Source: Streptomyces shenzhenensis (lineage in GTDB: Bacteria; Actinomycetota; Actinomycetes; Streptomycetales; Streptomycetaceae). From it: 64,000 bases of DNA. The stretch lies in the NCBI RefSeq assembly GCF_021462265.1, contig NZ_JAJONF010000001.1, positions 124,001 through 188,000 on the forward strand. Direction: 5' to 3'. Numbering within the stretch: position 1 is the stretch's first letter; each line of letters starts with the position of its first letter. The position numbers and the translations under genes are program-made. Under the pieces are notes generated by a model. The model saw only the letters and a list, made by a program, of their open reading frames with translations, searched no databases and was not told where the DNA came from. Positions 16,772-25,244 of this stretch are shown here, in pieces.

Positions 16772-17810
16772 TCACATCCACCCGCGGCGCTTGAAGAGCC
16801 GGTACAGCACCGCCTCCAGGAACGCCATGATCATGATCACCGCCGGGTACGACCAGATCCAGTGCAACTCGGGCATGTGGTCGAAGTTCATGCCGTAGAT
16901 CCCCGCGATCATCGTGGGGACCGCGGCCATGGCCGCCCACGCCGAGATCTTCCGCATGTCGTCGTTCTGCCGCACGCTCATCTGCGCGAGATGGGCGCTC
17001 AGGACGTCCGACACCAGCCGGTCCAGGCCCTCCACGCTCTCGTTCACCCGCATCAGATGATCGTTGACGTCCCGGAAGAACGGTCGGGCCGACTCCTGCA
17101 CGAAGGGCACGGCCACACCGCTGCCGTACGAGCCGACTCCGGCCAGCTTGGTCATCGGCACGGCCAGCGGCACCGTCGCCCGCCGGAACTCCAGGATCTG
17201 CCGCTTGAAGGTGTAGATCCGCGACGCGGTGTGCCGGGAGCCGCCGCCGCTGGGCGAGAACACCTCGGTCTCCAGTTCCTCCAGGTCGCTCTGCAGCTCG
17301 GTCGCGACCTCCAGGTAGTGGTCCACGACGGCGTCGGAGATCGAGTACAGCACGCCGGTCGGCCCGTGCCTGAGCATCTCGTGCTGCTCCTCCAGATGCC
17401 GCCGGACGTCCCCGAGCGGCGACGGCGTCCCGTGGCGCACGGTCACCACGAAGGAGTCCCCGATGAAGATCATCAGCTCGCCGGAGGTCACCGTGTCGCT
17501 CTTCGGCTCGTAGTTGACCGGCTTCAGGACGACGAACAGCGAGTCGTCGTACACCTCCAGCTTGGGCCGCTGGTGGGCGCTCAGCGCGTCCTCGACGGCT
17601 GGGGGCACCTCCCATGCCCGTTCAGGGCTATGGGGGAGGATGCAGCCCGAACTCGTCGGTGACCAGGTCGAACTCGCGTTCCGTCGGCTCGTGCAGGCCG
17701 ATCCACAGAAAGCTGTCGCCACGCCCGCGTGCCTCCGCGAGGGCGTCGGAGAAGTCCTGCGGTGTCTCGGTCCTTCGCCCGTCCCGGTAGATGGCGCAGT
17801 CGACGATCAC
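16772..17810 (-). pseudogene. corA: CorA-type magnesium/cobalt transporter, interrupted by a palindromic repeat
   Basis: Two frames together make a CorA protein. The N-terminal part starts at GTG 17810 (AGGAG upstream) and reads VIVDCAIYRDGRRTETPQDF, ending in EFGLHPP and a TAG at 17628. The rest continues in another frame (AVEDALSAHQRPKLEVYDDS onward) through a long coiled coil to the pore helix with the YGMNF signature and a second membrane helix to 16772. Family proteins read directly from FGLHP to AVEDAL. Here about 34 extra bases, belonging to a palindrome at 17600-17638, separate them and shift the frame. As written the gene cannot make full-length CorA, unless the insertion is an assembly error or the downstream part is re-initiated. 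Confidence 0.85.
17600..17638. repeat. Small palindromic repeat inserted in corA
   Basis: About 39 bases beginning TGGGGGCACCTCCCATGCCC and ending GGGCTATGGGGGAG form an imperfect hairpin (TGGGGG with CCCATGCCC against GGGC-TATGGG). It resembles the short GGGGGCACC-type palindromes scattered through Streptomyces genomes. Confidence 0.75.
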
Positions 17811-17859
17811 GGAGCGTATTCTCCTGTCGCCCGCGCGCCTGTGCACTCCGGCGTGCGCC

Positions 17860-17865
17860 TACCCT
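17860..17865 (+). promoter_or_regulatory. Candidate -10 of a leaderless transcript (TACCCT)
   Basis: TACCCT fits TANNNT and lies seven bases before the ATG at 17873. No ribosome site precedes this ATG, so the phosphomutase mRNA is probably leaderless. Confidence 0.5.
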
Positions 17866-17872
17866 GGGCCGC

Positions 17873-18559
17873 ATGCCCACGCTGATCCTCGTAAGGCACG
17901 GACGTTCCACGGCCAACACCTCGGGTGTGCTGGCCGGCTGGACGCCGGGCGTCGCCCTCGACGAGCGGGGAGCCGCCCAGGCCGCCGCGCTGCCCGGCCG
18001 GCTCGCCGGGCTGCCGATCTCCGAGATCGTCACCAGCCCGCTGCAGCGCTGTCAGGAGACGGTCCGCCCCCTGCTCGACGCCCGCCCCGAACTCACCGCG
18101 CACACCGACGAGCGGATCGGGGAGGCCCACTACGGCGACTGGTCCGGCCGCAAGCTCGCCGAACTCAACGACGAACCGCTGATGGAGGTCGTCCAGGCCC
18201 ATCCCTCGGCGGCCGCGTTCCCCGGCGGCGAGTCCATGCGGGCCATGCAGACCCGTGCCGCCGAGGCGGTACGCGAGTGGAACGCGCGCGTGGCGCGCGA
18301 CCACGGTTCGGACGCCGTCTATCTCATGTGTTCGCACGGTGACATCATCAAGTCCCTTGTCGCGGACGCGCTCGGCCTGCATCTCGACCTCTTCCAGCGG
18401 ATCTCCGTCGAACCGTGTTCCATCACAGCGATCCGTTACACCCGCCTCAGGCCGTTTCTCGTTCGTCTCGGGGACACCGGGGATTTGGCCTCCCTCGCCC
18501 CCCGCGAGGAACCCCCCGGGGAGGACGCCCCGGTCGGTGGCGGCGCCGGCGCGCCGTGA
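17873..18559 (+). CDS. Histidine phosphatase superfamily protein, MSMEG_4193 type
   Basis: A protein of 228 residues. The phosphohistidine motif LVRHGRSTAN is at residues 6-15, and the second catalytic His is in YLMCSHGDIIKSL. The acidic residue region GEAHYGDWSGRKL also fits the phosphoglycerate mutase-like fold. It belongs to the family called MSMEG_4193 (TIGR03848, recalled), one part of a three-gene set confined to Actinobacteria together with the next two genes. Its substrate is unknown. The start is fixed by family alignment (MPTLILVRHG) and the -10-like TACCCT. It is divergent from corA by about 60 bases. Confidence 0.92.
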   Translation: MPTLILVRHGRSTANTSGVLAGWTPGVALDERGAAQAAALPGRLAGLPISEIVTSPLQRCQETVRPLLDARPELTAHTDERIGEAHYGDWSGRKLAELNDEPLMEVVQAHPSAAAFPGGESMRAMQTRAAEAVREWNARVARDHGSDAVYLMCSHGDIIKSLVADALGLHLDLFQRISVEPCSITAIRYTRLRPFLVRLGDTGDLASLAPREEPPGEDAPVGGGAGAP

Positions 18560-18660
18560 TCGTCGGCCGCAGTAGGGTGAAGCGATCCACGTAAGCGGCC
18601 CCCGGCCGCGTCGTCGCCCTCCCGAAACCCACGCACTCTCGATTCCCATGGAGACAGGAC

Positions 18661-19251
18661 GTGTCCCGTCAGGTGTTCCTCTACGATCCGCCGGACCGCT
18701 TCGTCGCAGGCACGGTCGGAATGCCCGGACGCCGTACGTTCTTCCTCCAGGCCACGGCCGGCCCCCGGACGACCAGCGTGGCCCTGGAGAAGACTCAGGT
18801 CGCCGCACTCGCCGAACGCATGGACGAACTCCTCGACGAGGTCGTGCGCCGCAGCGGCGGCAACGCGGCCGTGCCGGCCGTGGTACCCAACGAGGTGGCC
18901 GACACCGCCCCGCTGGACACCCCCATCGAGGAGGAGTTCCGCGTCGGCACCATGGCGCTCGCCTGGGACGGCGAGGAAGAGCGCATGATCGTCGAGGCGC
19001 AGGCCCTCGTGGAACTGGAGGCCGATTCCGAGGAGGACCTCGCCGAAGCCGAGGAGCGGCTCCTCCAGGACGAGGAGAACGGGCCCCCGATGCTGCGGGT
19101 CCGGCTGACCGGCGCGCAGGCCAGGGCCTTCACCAAGCGCGCCCTCGACGTCGTCAACGCCGGGCGGCCGCCGTGCCCGCTGTGCAGCCTCCCGCTCGAC
19201 CCGGAAGGACACGTATGTCCGCGCCAGAACGGATACCGCCGCGGAGCGTGA
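18661..19251 (+). CDS. DUF3090 family protein
   Basis: A protein of 196 residues from GTG 18661 after GGAGACAGGAC. It matches the actinobacterial DUF3090/TIGR03847 family (recalled), with FLQATAGPRTTSVALEKTQV near the N-terminus, an acidic central helix (ELEADSEEDLAEAEERL), and a C-terminal zinc-ribbon-like [20 protein letters not shown]. It is the second member of the conserved trio. Its 3' end overlaps the start of the next gene by 37 bases, indicating tight coupling. Function unknown; two CxxC-type elements suggest metal binding. Confidence 0.92.
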   Translation: MSRQVFLYDPPDRFVAGTVGMPGRRTFFLQATAGPRTTSVALEKTQVAALAERMDELLDEVVRRSGGNAAVPAVVPNEVADTAPLDTPIEEEFRVGTMALAWDGEEERMIVEAQALVELEADSEEDLAEAEERLLQDEENGPPMLRVRLTGAQARAFTKRALDVVNAGRPPCPLCSLPLDPEGHVCPRQNGYRRGA

Positions 19252-20030
19252 CCGCTGCCGAGCTGCTCGCCCACGGTGAACTGAAGGTGCGCGGCCGCAT
19301 CCGCGACGCCTCCAACGCGGCGCTGTTCTGCACGGTCGCGCACGACGGCCAGGAGGCGTCCTGCGTCTACAAGCCGGTCGCCGGGGAGCGCCCGCTGTGG
19401 GACTTCCCCGACGGCACCCTCGCGCAGCGCGAGGTGGCCGCCTACGAGGTCGCCGCGGCCACCGGCTGGGACCTGGTCCCGCCCACCGTGCTGCGCGACG
19501 GCCCGTACGGCGAGGGCATGGTCCAGCTGTGGATCGAGGTGTCCCCCGATGCCGCCGACCTGCTCGCCCTGGTCGACGCGGAGGAACCGGAGCCCGGCTG
19601 GAAGGCCATCGGGTTCGCCGACGTCGGCGACGGCAGGACGGCCCTGCTGGTGCACGCCGACGACGAACGGCTGCGCCGGCTCGCCGTCCTCGACGCCGTC
19701 GTCAACAACGCCGACCGCAAGGGCGGCCACCTGCTGCCCACCGCCGACGGCCGCCTGTACGGCATCGACCACGGCGTCACCTTCAACGTCGACAACAAGC
19801 TGCGCACCCTGCTGTGGGGCTGGGCGGGGGAGGACCTGACCGGCGACGCCGTCGAAGTCCTCAGGAAGCTGCGTGAGGCCCTCGGCGGGCCGCTGGGGAC
19901 CCGGCTGGCCGAACTGATCACCACAGCCGAACTGGACGCCACACGCGCGCGTGTCGAGACGTTGCTCACCACCGGGAAACACCCGGAACCGAGCGGCGAG
20001 TGGCCGGCCATCCCCTGGCCGCCCGTATAG
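19215..20030 (+). CDS. SCO1664 family protein (kinase-like fold suspected)
   Basis: A protein of 271 residues starting [21 protein letters not shown]. It belongs to the actinobacterial SCO1664/TIGR03843 family (recalled), third of the conserved trio. Motifs recall HipA/PI3K-type kinases: [18 protein letters not shown] (lysine of a nucleotide-binding lobe), [16 protein letters not shown] (catalytic N-ADRK-like loop) and [10 protein letters not shown] (metal-binding DHG). I infer a phosphotransferase. The ATG at 19215 sits within the DUF3090 gene. The mshC gene follows about 90 bases later with its own probable promoter. Confidence 0.88.
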   Translation: MSAPERIPPRSVTAAELLAHGELKVRGRIRDASNAALFCTVAHDGQEASCVYKPVAGERPLWDFPDGTLAQREVAAYEVAAATGWDLVPPTVLRDGPYGEGMVQLWIEVSPDAADLLALVDAEEPEPGWKAIGFADVGDGRTALLVHADDERLRRLAVLDAVVNNADRKGGHLLPTADGRLYGIDHGVTFNVDNKLRTLLWGWAGEDLTGDAVEVLRKLREALGGPLGTRLAELITTAELDATRARVETLLTTGKHPEPSGEWPAIPWPPV

Positions 20031-20109
20031 CCCTCACCAGCACACTCCGGCCCCGAGATCAAGAGCGCCTTCCCGGTCGTCCGGTTCGTATACCGAACTC
20101 GGGTCCGGT

Positions 20110-20115
20110 TACGCT
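20110..20115 (+). promoter_or_regulatory. Candidate -10 of a leaderless mshC transcript (TACGCT)
   Basis: TACGCT lies seven bases before the ATG at 20123, which begins the family-typical [15 protein letters not shown] short inverted repeat (GTTCG, five bases, CGAAC) lies just upstream near 20083-20099. Confidence 0.5.
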
Positions 20116-20122
20116 CATGTAC

Positions 20123-21352
20123 ATGCATGCCTGGCCCGCTTCCGAGGTCCCCGCCCTGCCTGGTCAGGGCCGCGACCTGAGGATCCACGACACCGCGACC
20201 GGCGGTCTGGTCTCCCTCGACCCCGGTCCCGTCGCCCGTATCTACGTCTGCGGCATCACGCCGTACGACGCGACCCACATGGGGCACGCGGCGACCTACA
20301 ACGCGTTCGACCTGGTTCAGCGCGTGTGGCTCGACACCAAGCGGCAGGTGCACTACGTCCAGAACGTGACGGACGTCGACGACCCGCTCCTGGAGCGCGC
20401 AGAGCGGGACGGCGTCGACTGGGTCGCCCTCGCCGAGCAGGAGACGGCCCTCTTCCGCGAGGACATGACCGCCCTCCGGATGCTCCCGCCGCAGCACTAC
20501 ATAGGCGCCGTCGAGGCCATACCCGGCATCGTGCCGCTGGTCGAGCGGCTGCGCGAACTCGGTGCGGCCTACGAACTCGAAGGCGACATCTACTTCTCCG
20601 TCGAGGCCGACCCGGACTTCGGCAAGGTCTCGAACCTCGACGCGGCCACCATGCGGCTGCTCTCGGCCGAACGCGGCGGCGACCCCGACCGCCCCGGCAA
20701 GAAGAACCCCCTCGACCCGATGCTGTGGATGGCCGCCCGCGAGGGCGAACCGAGCTGGGACGGCGGCTCCCTCGGCCGTGGCCGCCCCGGCTGGCACATC
20801 GAGTGCGTGGCGATCGCCCTCGACCACCTCGGCATGACCTTCGACGTCCAGGGCGGCGGCTCCGACCTGGCCTTCCCGCACCACGAGATGGGCGCCTCGC
20901 ACGCCCAGGTGCTCACCGGCGAGTTCCCGATGGCCAAGGCGTACGTCCACGCCGGCATGGTCGCCCTCGACGGCGAGAAGATGTCCAAGTCCAGGGGCAA
21001 CCTGGTCTTCGTCTCCCAGCTCCGCCGGGACGGCGTCGACCCGGCCGCCATCCGCCTCGCGCTCCTCGCCCACCACTACCGCGCCGACTGGGAGTGGACC
21101 GACCAGGTCCTGCGGGACGCCGAGGAACGCCTCACCCGCTGGCGCACGGCGGTCTCCCGCCCGGACGGCCCGCCGGCCGAGGCCCTGGTGGAGGAGATCC
21201 GCGAGGCCCTCTCCGACGACCTGGACGCCCCGGCCGCGCTCGCGGCGGTCGACCGTTGGGCGGTCCGCCAGCAGACGGAGGGCGGCGCGGACACGGGCGC
21301 ACCCGGCGTCGTGTCGCGAGCGGTCGACGCCCTGCTGGGCGTGGCCCTTTAG
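20123..21352 (+). CDS. mshC: Cysteine--1-D-myo-inosityl 2-amino-2-deoxy-alpha-D-glucopyranoside ligase (mycothiol ligase)
   Basis: A protein of 409 residues, the usual MshC length. It ligates ATP-activated cysteine to GlcN-Ins, the step that introduces the thiol of mycothiol. It has the class I tRNA-synthetase fold, with the HIGH-like signature THMGHA in [14 protein letters not shown] and the KMSKS loop in [11 protein letters not shown]. The zinc site includes Cys of YVCGITPYD and the HIEC...HHE residues ([22 protein letters not shown]). The start at 20123 fits both family alignment and a leaderless promoter; ATGs at 20117 and 20000 are in frame. The upstream trio is conserved beside mshC in Streptomyces. 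Confidence 0.96.
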   Translation: MHAWPASEVPALPGQGRDLRIHDTATGGLVSLDPGPVARIYVCGITPYDATHMGHAATYNAFDLVQRVWLDTKRQVHYVQNVTDVDDPLLERAERDGVDWVALAEQETALFREDMTALRMLPPQHYIGAVEAIPGIVPLVERLRELGAAYELEGDIYFSVEADPDFGKVSNLDAATMRLLSAERGGDPDRPGKKNPLDPMLWMAAREGEPSWDGGSLGRGRPGWHIECVAIALDHLGMTFDVQGGGSDLAFPHHEMGASHAQVLTGEFPMAKAYVHAGMVALDGEKMSKSRGNLVFVSQLRRDGVDPAAIRLALLAHHYRADWEWTDQVLRDAEERLTRWRTAVSRPDGPPAEALVEEIREALSDDLDAPAALAAVDRWAVRQQTEGGADTGAPGVVSRAVDALLGVAL

Positions 21353-21367
21353 GAGACGCCGACACCC

Positions 21368-21435
21368 GCGCCCCTTCTTGGGGGGGGCGCGGGGCTGCGC
21401 CGATGTGCGGCTCCGCCGCGTGGGCGCGCTCAGCC
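21368..21435 (+). repeat. Streptomyces dispersed repeat, copy 1, with hairpin
   Basis: GCGCCCC and GGGGCGC (21368-21390) form a hairpin that probably ends mshC. It leads into a 52-base segment (21384-21435) containing GATGTGCGGCTCCGCCGCGT, which is also present at 38898-38949 with about six differences. Confidence 0.8.
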
Positions 21436-21455
21436 CGCCGAAACCCTGTCGTGAA

Positions 21456-21487
21456 AGGGGCGGTACGCGCACACGCGTACCGCCCCT
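21456..21487. terminator. Bidirectional hairpin between mshC and the PAC2 gene
   Basis: AGGGGCGGTACGCG and CGCGTACCGCCCCT form a 14-base-pair perfect stem with a four-base loop, followed by TGTTT on the plus strand and AAAG reading out on the minus. Confidence 0.85.
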
Positions 21488-21490
21488 GTT

Positions 21491-22519
21491 TCAGTCCTCG
21501 GAGGTGTCCTCGCCGTCCGACCCCTGGTCCCCGGCGTCGCCGGTCCCCCCGGAGTTCTCGGCGCTCCCGGGAGTGTCGGGCTTCGGCGGCCTTGGCGGCC
21601 GGGTCCGGCCGCCGGGGCTGTCCCGCAGGTAGGACGGGGCGTCGCCGCCGTCCGCCGTGGCGTGACCGCCGGGCGGGCTCACGTCCCGGCGCCGCAGGTA
21701 GCGCTCGAACTCGCGGGCGATCGCCTCACCCGACGCCTCCGGAAGCTCGGCGGTGTCCCGGGCCTCCTCCAGGGTCTGCACGTACTCGGCGACCTCGCTG
21801 TCCTCCGCGGCCAGCTGGTCCACCCCGACCTGCCAGGCGCGCGCGTCCTCGGGCAGCTCACCGAGCGGGATCCGCAGGTCGAGCAGGTCCTCCAGCCGGT
21901 TCAGCAGTGCCAGCGTGGCCTTCGGGTTGGGCGGCTGGGAGACGTAGTGCGGGACCGCGGCCCAGAGCGAGACCGCCGGGACACCCGCGTGCGTGCACGC
22001 CTCCTGGAGGACGCCGACGATGCCCGTCGGGCCCTCGTACTTGGTCTCCTCCAGGTCCATCCGCTGTGCCAGGTCGGAGTCCGAGGTGACGCCGCTGACC
22101 GGCACCGGACGCGTGTGCGGGGTGTCGCCGAGCAGCGCGCCCAGCACGACCACCAGCTCGACGCCCAGCTCGTGGGCGAAGCCGAGCAGCTCGTTGCAGA
22201 ACGAGCGCCAGCGCATGGACGGCTCGATGCCTCTGACCAGTACCAGGTCGCGCGGCTTGTCACCGCCGACCCGGACCACCGACAGCCGTGTCGTCGGCCA
22301 GGTGATCTTGCGCACGCCGCCGTCCATCCACACCGTGGGGCGGTTCACCTGGAAGTCGTAGTAGTCCTCGGCGTCGAGCGCCGCGAACACCTCGCCCTTC
22401 CACTCCCGCTCCAGATGCGCGACCGCGGTGGAGGCGGCGTCGCCGGCATCGTTCCACCCTTCGAACGCGGCCACCATGACTGGGTCGATCAGCTCGGGAA
22501 CCCCCTCCAGCTCGATCAC
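21491..22519 (-). CDS. PAC2 family protein (proteasome assembly chaperone-like fold)
   Basis: A protein of 342 residues from GTG 22519, selected because GGAAGGAGG lies upstream and homology begins at VIELEGVPELIDPVMVAAF; the open frame runs back to 22618. It matches the PAC2 family (GWNDAGDAASTAVAHLEREW, DYYDFQVNRPTVWMDGG, RSFCNELLGFAHELGVELVV, and GIVGVLQEACTHAGVPAVSLWA). The C-terminus is a disordered Pro/Gly/Asp tail. Archaeal and eukaryotic relatives help assemble proteasomes, but bacterial members are mostly uncharacterised, and this gene lies 19 kb from the proteasome locus. It converges on mshC. Confidence 0.9.
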   Translation of the reverse strand: MIELEGVPELIDPVMVAAFEGWNDAGDAASTAVAHLEREWKGEVFAALDAEDYYDFQVNRPTVWMDGGVRKITWPTTRLSVVRVGGDKPRDLVLVRGIEPSMRWRSFCNELLGFAHELGVELVVVLGALLGDTPHTRPVPVSGVTSDSDLAQRMDLEETKYEGPTGIVGVLQEACTHAGVPAVSLWAAVPHYVSQPPNPKATLALLNRLEDLLDLRIPLGELPEDARAWQVGVDQLAAEDSEVAEYVQTLEEARDTAELPEASGEAIAREFERYLRRRDVSPPGGHATADGGDAPSYLRDSPGGRTRPPRPPKPDTPGSAENSGGTGDAGDQGSDGEDTSED

Positions 22520-22681
22520 CCAGCGCCTCCTTCCGACGTGCCCTCGCGTACGCCCCAACCTTACGGCGTGAGGCGGGGGCGCCCGCAGCCCCCTTGCACG
22601 GGGGAGTGAACGGATCACTGCCCCGTTCGCCGCCCTCGAACACCCTTGATCACCCTCGATCCGGGGAAGCCGGGAAGCGCC

Positions 22682-23353
22682 TCACAGACTGCTGCGCAGC
22701 CACTGCTCGACGCTCGCGATGTGCACGGTCGCCCAGGACCGGGCCGCCTCCGCGTCCCGGTCGCGCAGCGCGGCCAGGATCGCCCGGTGCTCCCGCAGGG
22801 TCCGGGCGACCGCGTCCTCCTGGGTCAGGCCGCGCCAGATCCGGGCCCGGGTGGTCGGCCCCGACAGTCCGTCAAGCAGCGAGCACAGCACCGAGTTTCC
22901 CGAGCTCTGCACGATGCCCCGGTGGAACTCCAGGTCCGAGGCGACCAGTTCCTCCACCGAGGGCGCGGCGCCGAGCGCGTCCAACTGGGTTTCCAGCGCG
23001 TCCAGTTGCTGTTCGCTGATCCGGGAGGCGGCCATCGCGGTCGCGGCCGGCTCCAGGATCCGGCGCACCGCGAGGAACTCCAGGACCGTGTCGTCACGGT
23101 GGAAGTCGACGACGAAGCTCATCGCCTCGAGCAGCAACTGCGGGTCCAGGCTGGTGACGTACGTGCCGTCGCCCTGCCGGACGTCCAGGATCCGGATCAG
23201 CGACAGGGCCCGTACCGCCTCCCGCAGCGAGTTGCGGGACAGACCCAGTTCGGCGGCGAGCTCGCTCTCCTTGGGCAGCCGGTCCCCGGGGCGCAGCGCA
23301 CCGGAGACGATCATGTCCTTGATCTTCTCGATCGCCTCGTCGGTGACTGCCAT
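22682..23353 (-). CDS. FadR-type GntR family regulator
   Basis: A protein of 223 residues. The winged HTH is at residues about 5-70 (LPKESELAAELGLSRNSLRE). A FadR-type (FCD) helical ligand-binding domain follows, with metal-site residues in RRILEPAATAMAA, DLEFHRGIV and LREHRAILAAL. It probably senses a carboxylic acid or sugar acid. It lies downstream of glpD but is separated by a terminator hairpin. A perfect palindrome 20 bases before the start is a likely autoregulatory operator. The target genes are not evident from the window. Confidence 0.92.
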   Translation of the reverse strand: MAVTDEAIEKIKDMIVSGALRPGDRLPKESELAAELGLSRNSLREAVRALSLIRILDVRQGDGTYVTSLDPQLLLEAMSFVVDFHRDDTVLEFLAVRRILEPAATAMAASRISEQQLDALETQLDALGAAPSVEELVASDLEFHRGIVQSSGNSVLCSLLDGLSGPTTRARIWRGLTQEDAVARTLREHRAILAALRDRDAEAARSWATVHIASVEQWLRSSL

Positions 23354-23372
23354 ACCGGTCTCCCTGTCACTC

Positions 23373-23387
23373 AGACATCCGATGTCT
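23373..23387. promoter_or_regulatory. Candidate operator of the FadR-type regulator
   Basis: AGACATCCGATGTCT is a perfect palindrome with seven-base arms, 20 bases upstream of the regulator start and in an otherwise AT-richer promoter patch (ACAATATG). FadR-type regulators bind short palindromes of this kind. Confidence 0.7.
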
Positions 23388-23432
23388 CAGCCACAATATG
23401 CGACCCGGCCAGGCGTCCGCGGCACGCCGAGA

Positions 23433-23462
23433 GGGCGGCTCCCCACAGCGGAGGAGCCGCCC
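23433..23462 (-). terminator. Hairpin terminator after glpD
   Basis: GGGCGGCTCC and GGAGCCGCCC form a ten-base-pair stem about 110 bases past the glpD stop, before the regulator's promoter. Confidence 0.65.
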
Positions 23463-23574
23463 CCTCACAGACCCGTCCCGGTACGGCGGGGCCGGGGCCG
23501 CGGCGGGTGCCGGGTGGTCGGGGAGGACCCGGCACACCGCCCGTATCGCGTGGTCCTTCGGCGAACCCGGCGGG

Positions 23575-25191
23575 CTACTTCTTGTCGAGCAGGTCCTGGA
23601 CCTTGGCCCGGACGTCGTCCGTGGCCAGGCCGCGGATCGTCAGGGTGGTACGGCGGCGCAGCACGTCGTCCGCGGTCTCGGCCCACTCGTGGTCGCGGGC
23701 CCAGACGACCTGCGCCCAGATCTCCGGGGCGTCCGGGTGGACGCGCTCGGCGAACCGCGGGTCCTCGTTGGCGATACGGGCGATGTCGAAGGCCAGCGAG
23801 CCGTAGTGGGTGGCCAGGTGCCTGGCGGTGTCGGCGGCCATCCGCGGGCCCGGGGCCGGGCTGTCCACCAGCAGCCGGTGGGCGACGGCACGGGGGTTGG
23901 CGACGCCGGGCAGCGGCAGCTTCTTCGGCAGCGCGGAGACCGGCTCGAAGTCGTCGCCCAGCGGGTGGCCCGGCAGCGCCTCCAGCTTCTCCATGACCGT
24001 ACGGCCGATGTGCCGGAAGGTGGTCCACTTGCCGCCCGCGACGGACAGCATGCCGCCCCGGCCCTCGGTGACCACGGTCTCCCGCTTGGCCTTGGCGGTG
24101 TCACCGGGGCCGCCCGGCAGCACCCGCAGGCCGGCGAAGGCGTAGGTGATCAGGTCGCGCCTGAGCTGCTGGTCCCGGACGGAGAACGCGGCCTCGTCCA
24201 GGATCTGGGCTATGTCCTGATCGGTGACGGAGACGTCCGCCGGGTCGCCCTCGTACTCCTCGTCGGTGGTGCCGAGCAGGAGCATGTCCTCCCAGGGGAG
24301 GGCGAAGGTGATCCGGTACTTGTCGATCGGGGTGGCCAGCGCGGCCTTCCAGGGGGAGGTCCGCTTCAGCACCAGGTGCGCGCCCTTGGAGAGGCGGATG
24401 GACGGGGCCGCGTTCGGGTCCTCCATCCGGCGCAGGTGGTCGACCCAGGGGCCGGTCGCGTTGAGCACCAGGCGGGCGTTGACGCCGAACTCCTCGCCGG
24501 AGACCGCGTCCTTCAGATCGGCGCCGGTCACCCGCCCCCTGGTGAAGCGCAGCCCGGTGACCTGGGCGTGGTTGAGGACGACCGCGCCCGCCTCGACGGC
24601 CGCGCGGACCGTCATCAGCGCCATGCGCGCGTCGTTCATCTGGTCGTCGCCGTACACCGCGACGGCCTTGAGGTTCTCGGTACGCAGTTCCGGGACGTCC
24701 CGCTGCGCCCGGGCGGGCGAGAGCAGGTGACCGACGCCGTCACCGAACGCGGAGAGCGCGGAGTAGGCGAACACGCCCGCCCCGAGCTTCGCCGCGCCGT
24801 GCGGCCCGCCCCTGTACACGGGGAGGTAGAACGTGAGCGGGTTCGCCAGGTGGGGGGCCACCTGGCGGGAGACCGCACGGCGCTCGAAGTGGTTCTCCGC
24901 CACCAGCTTCACCGCGCCGGTCTGCAGGTAGCGCAGACCGCCGTGGAGGAGCTTGGAGGAGGCGGAGGAGGTGGCGCCGGCGAAGTCGCCGGCGTCGACC
25001 AGTGCCACCCTGAGCCCGGACTGCGCGGCGTGCCAGGCGGTGGAGATGCCCAGGATGCCGCCGCCGATCACGAGAAGGTCGTACGACGCCTTGGAGAGCT
25101 GCTCCCTGGTCTCGGCCCGGCTCGGGTTGGAGCCGGAGGCCGGGTGCGTACCCAGGGCAGGCACGGACTGCAGGGTGGACTGACTGGTCAT
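23575..25191 (-). CDS. glpD: Glycerol-3-phosphate dehydrogenase (FAD-dependent)
   Basis: A protein of 538 residues. The FAD-binding GxGxxG site is at residues about 40-60 (LLVIGGGILGISTAWHAAQSG). Family signatures SSASSKLLHGGLRYLQTG and the C-terminal helical domain (SLAFDIARIANEDPRFAERV) are present. It oxidises glycerol 3-phosphate to dihydroxyacetone phosphate at the membrane and passes electrons to quinone. The first 35 residues are a variable extension. It is last in the glpF-glpK-glpD operon, with a 53-base gap after glpK, and shares GylR control by inference. Confidence 0.96.
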   Translation of the reverse strand: MTSQSTLQSVPALGTHPASGSNPSRAETREQLSKASYDLLVIGGGILGISTAWHAAQSGLRVALVDAGDFAGATSSASSKLLHGGLRYLQTGAVKLVAENHFERRAVSRQVAPHLANPLTFYLPVYRGGPHGAAKLGAGVFAYSALSAFGDGVGHLLSPARAQRDVPELRTENLKAVAVYGDDQMNDARMALMTVRAAVEAGAVVLNHAQVTGLRFTRGRVTGADLKDAVSGEEFGVNARLVLNATGPWVDHLRRMEDPNAAPSIRLSKGAHLVLKRTSPWKAALATPIDKYRITFALPWEDMLLLGTTDEEYEGDPADVSVTDQDIAQILDEAAFSVRDQQLRRDLITYAFAGLRVLPGGPGDTAKAKRETVVTEGRGGMLSVAGGKWTTFRHIGRTVMEKLEALPGHPLGDDFEPVSALPKKLPLPGVANPRAVAHRLLVDSPAPGPRMAADTARHLATHYGSLAFDIARIANEDPRFAERVHPDAPEIWAQVVWARDHEWAETADDVLRRRTTLTIRGLATDDVRAKVQDLLDKK

Positions 25192-25244
25192 GTCGGGTTC
25201 TTACTCCTCGTCAGAGCTCGATCGTGAGAGCGTCCGCGCTCTCG

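Noticed and set aside
21491..22519. PAC2 protein as a dedicated chaperone of this proteasome
   Set aside because: It lies 19 kb from prcBA, and bacterial PAC2 proteins have no demonstrated role in 20S assembly; kept as family name only.
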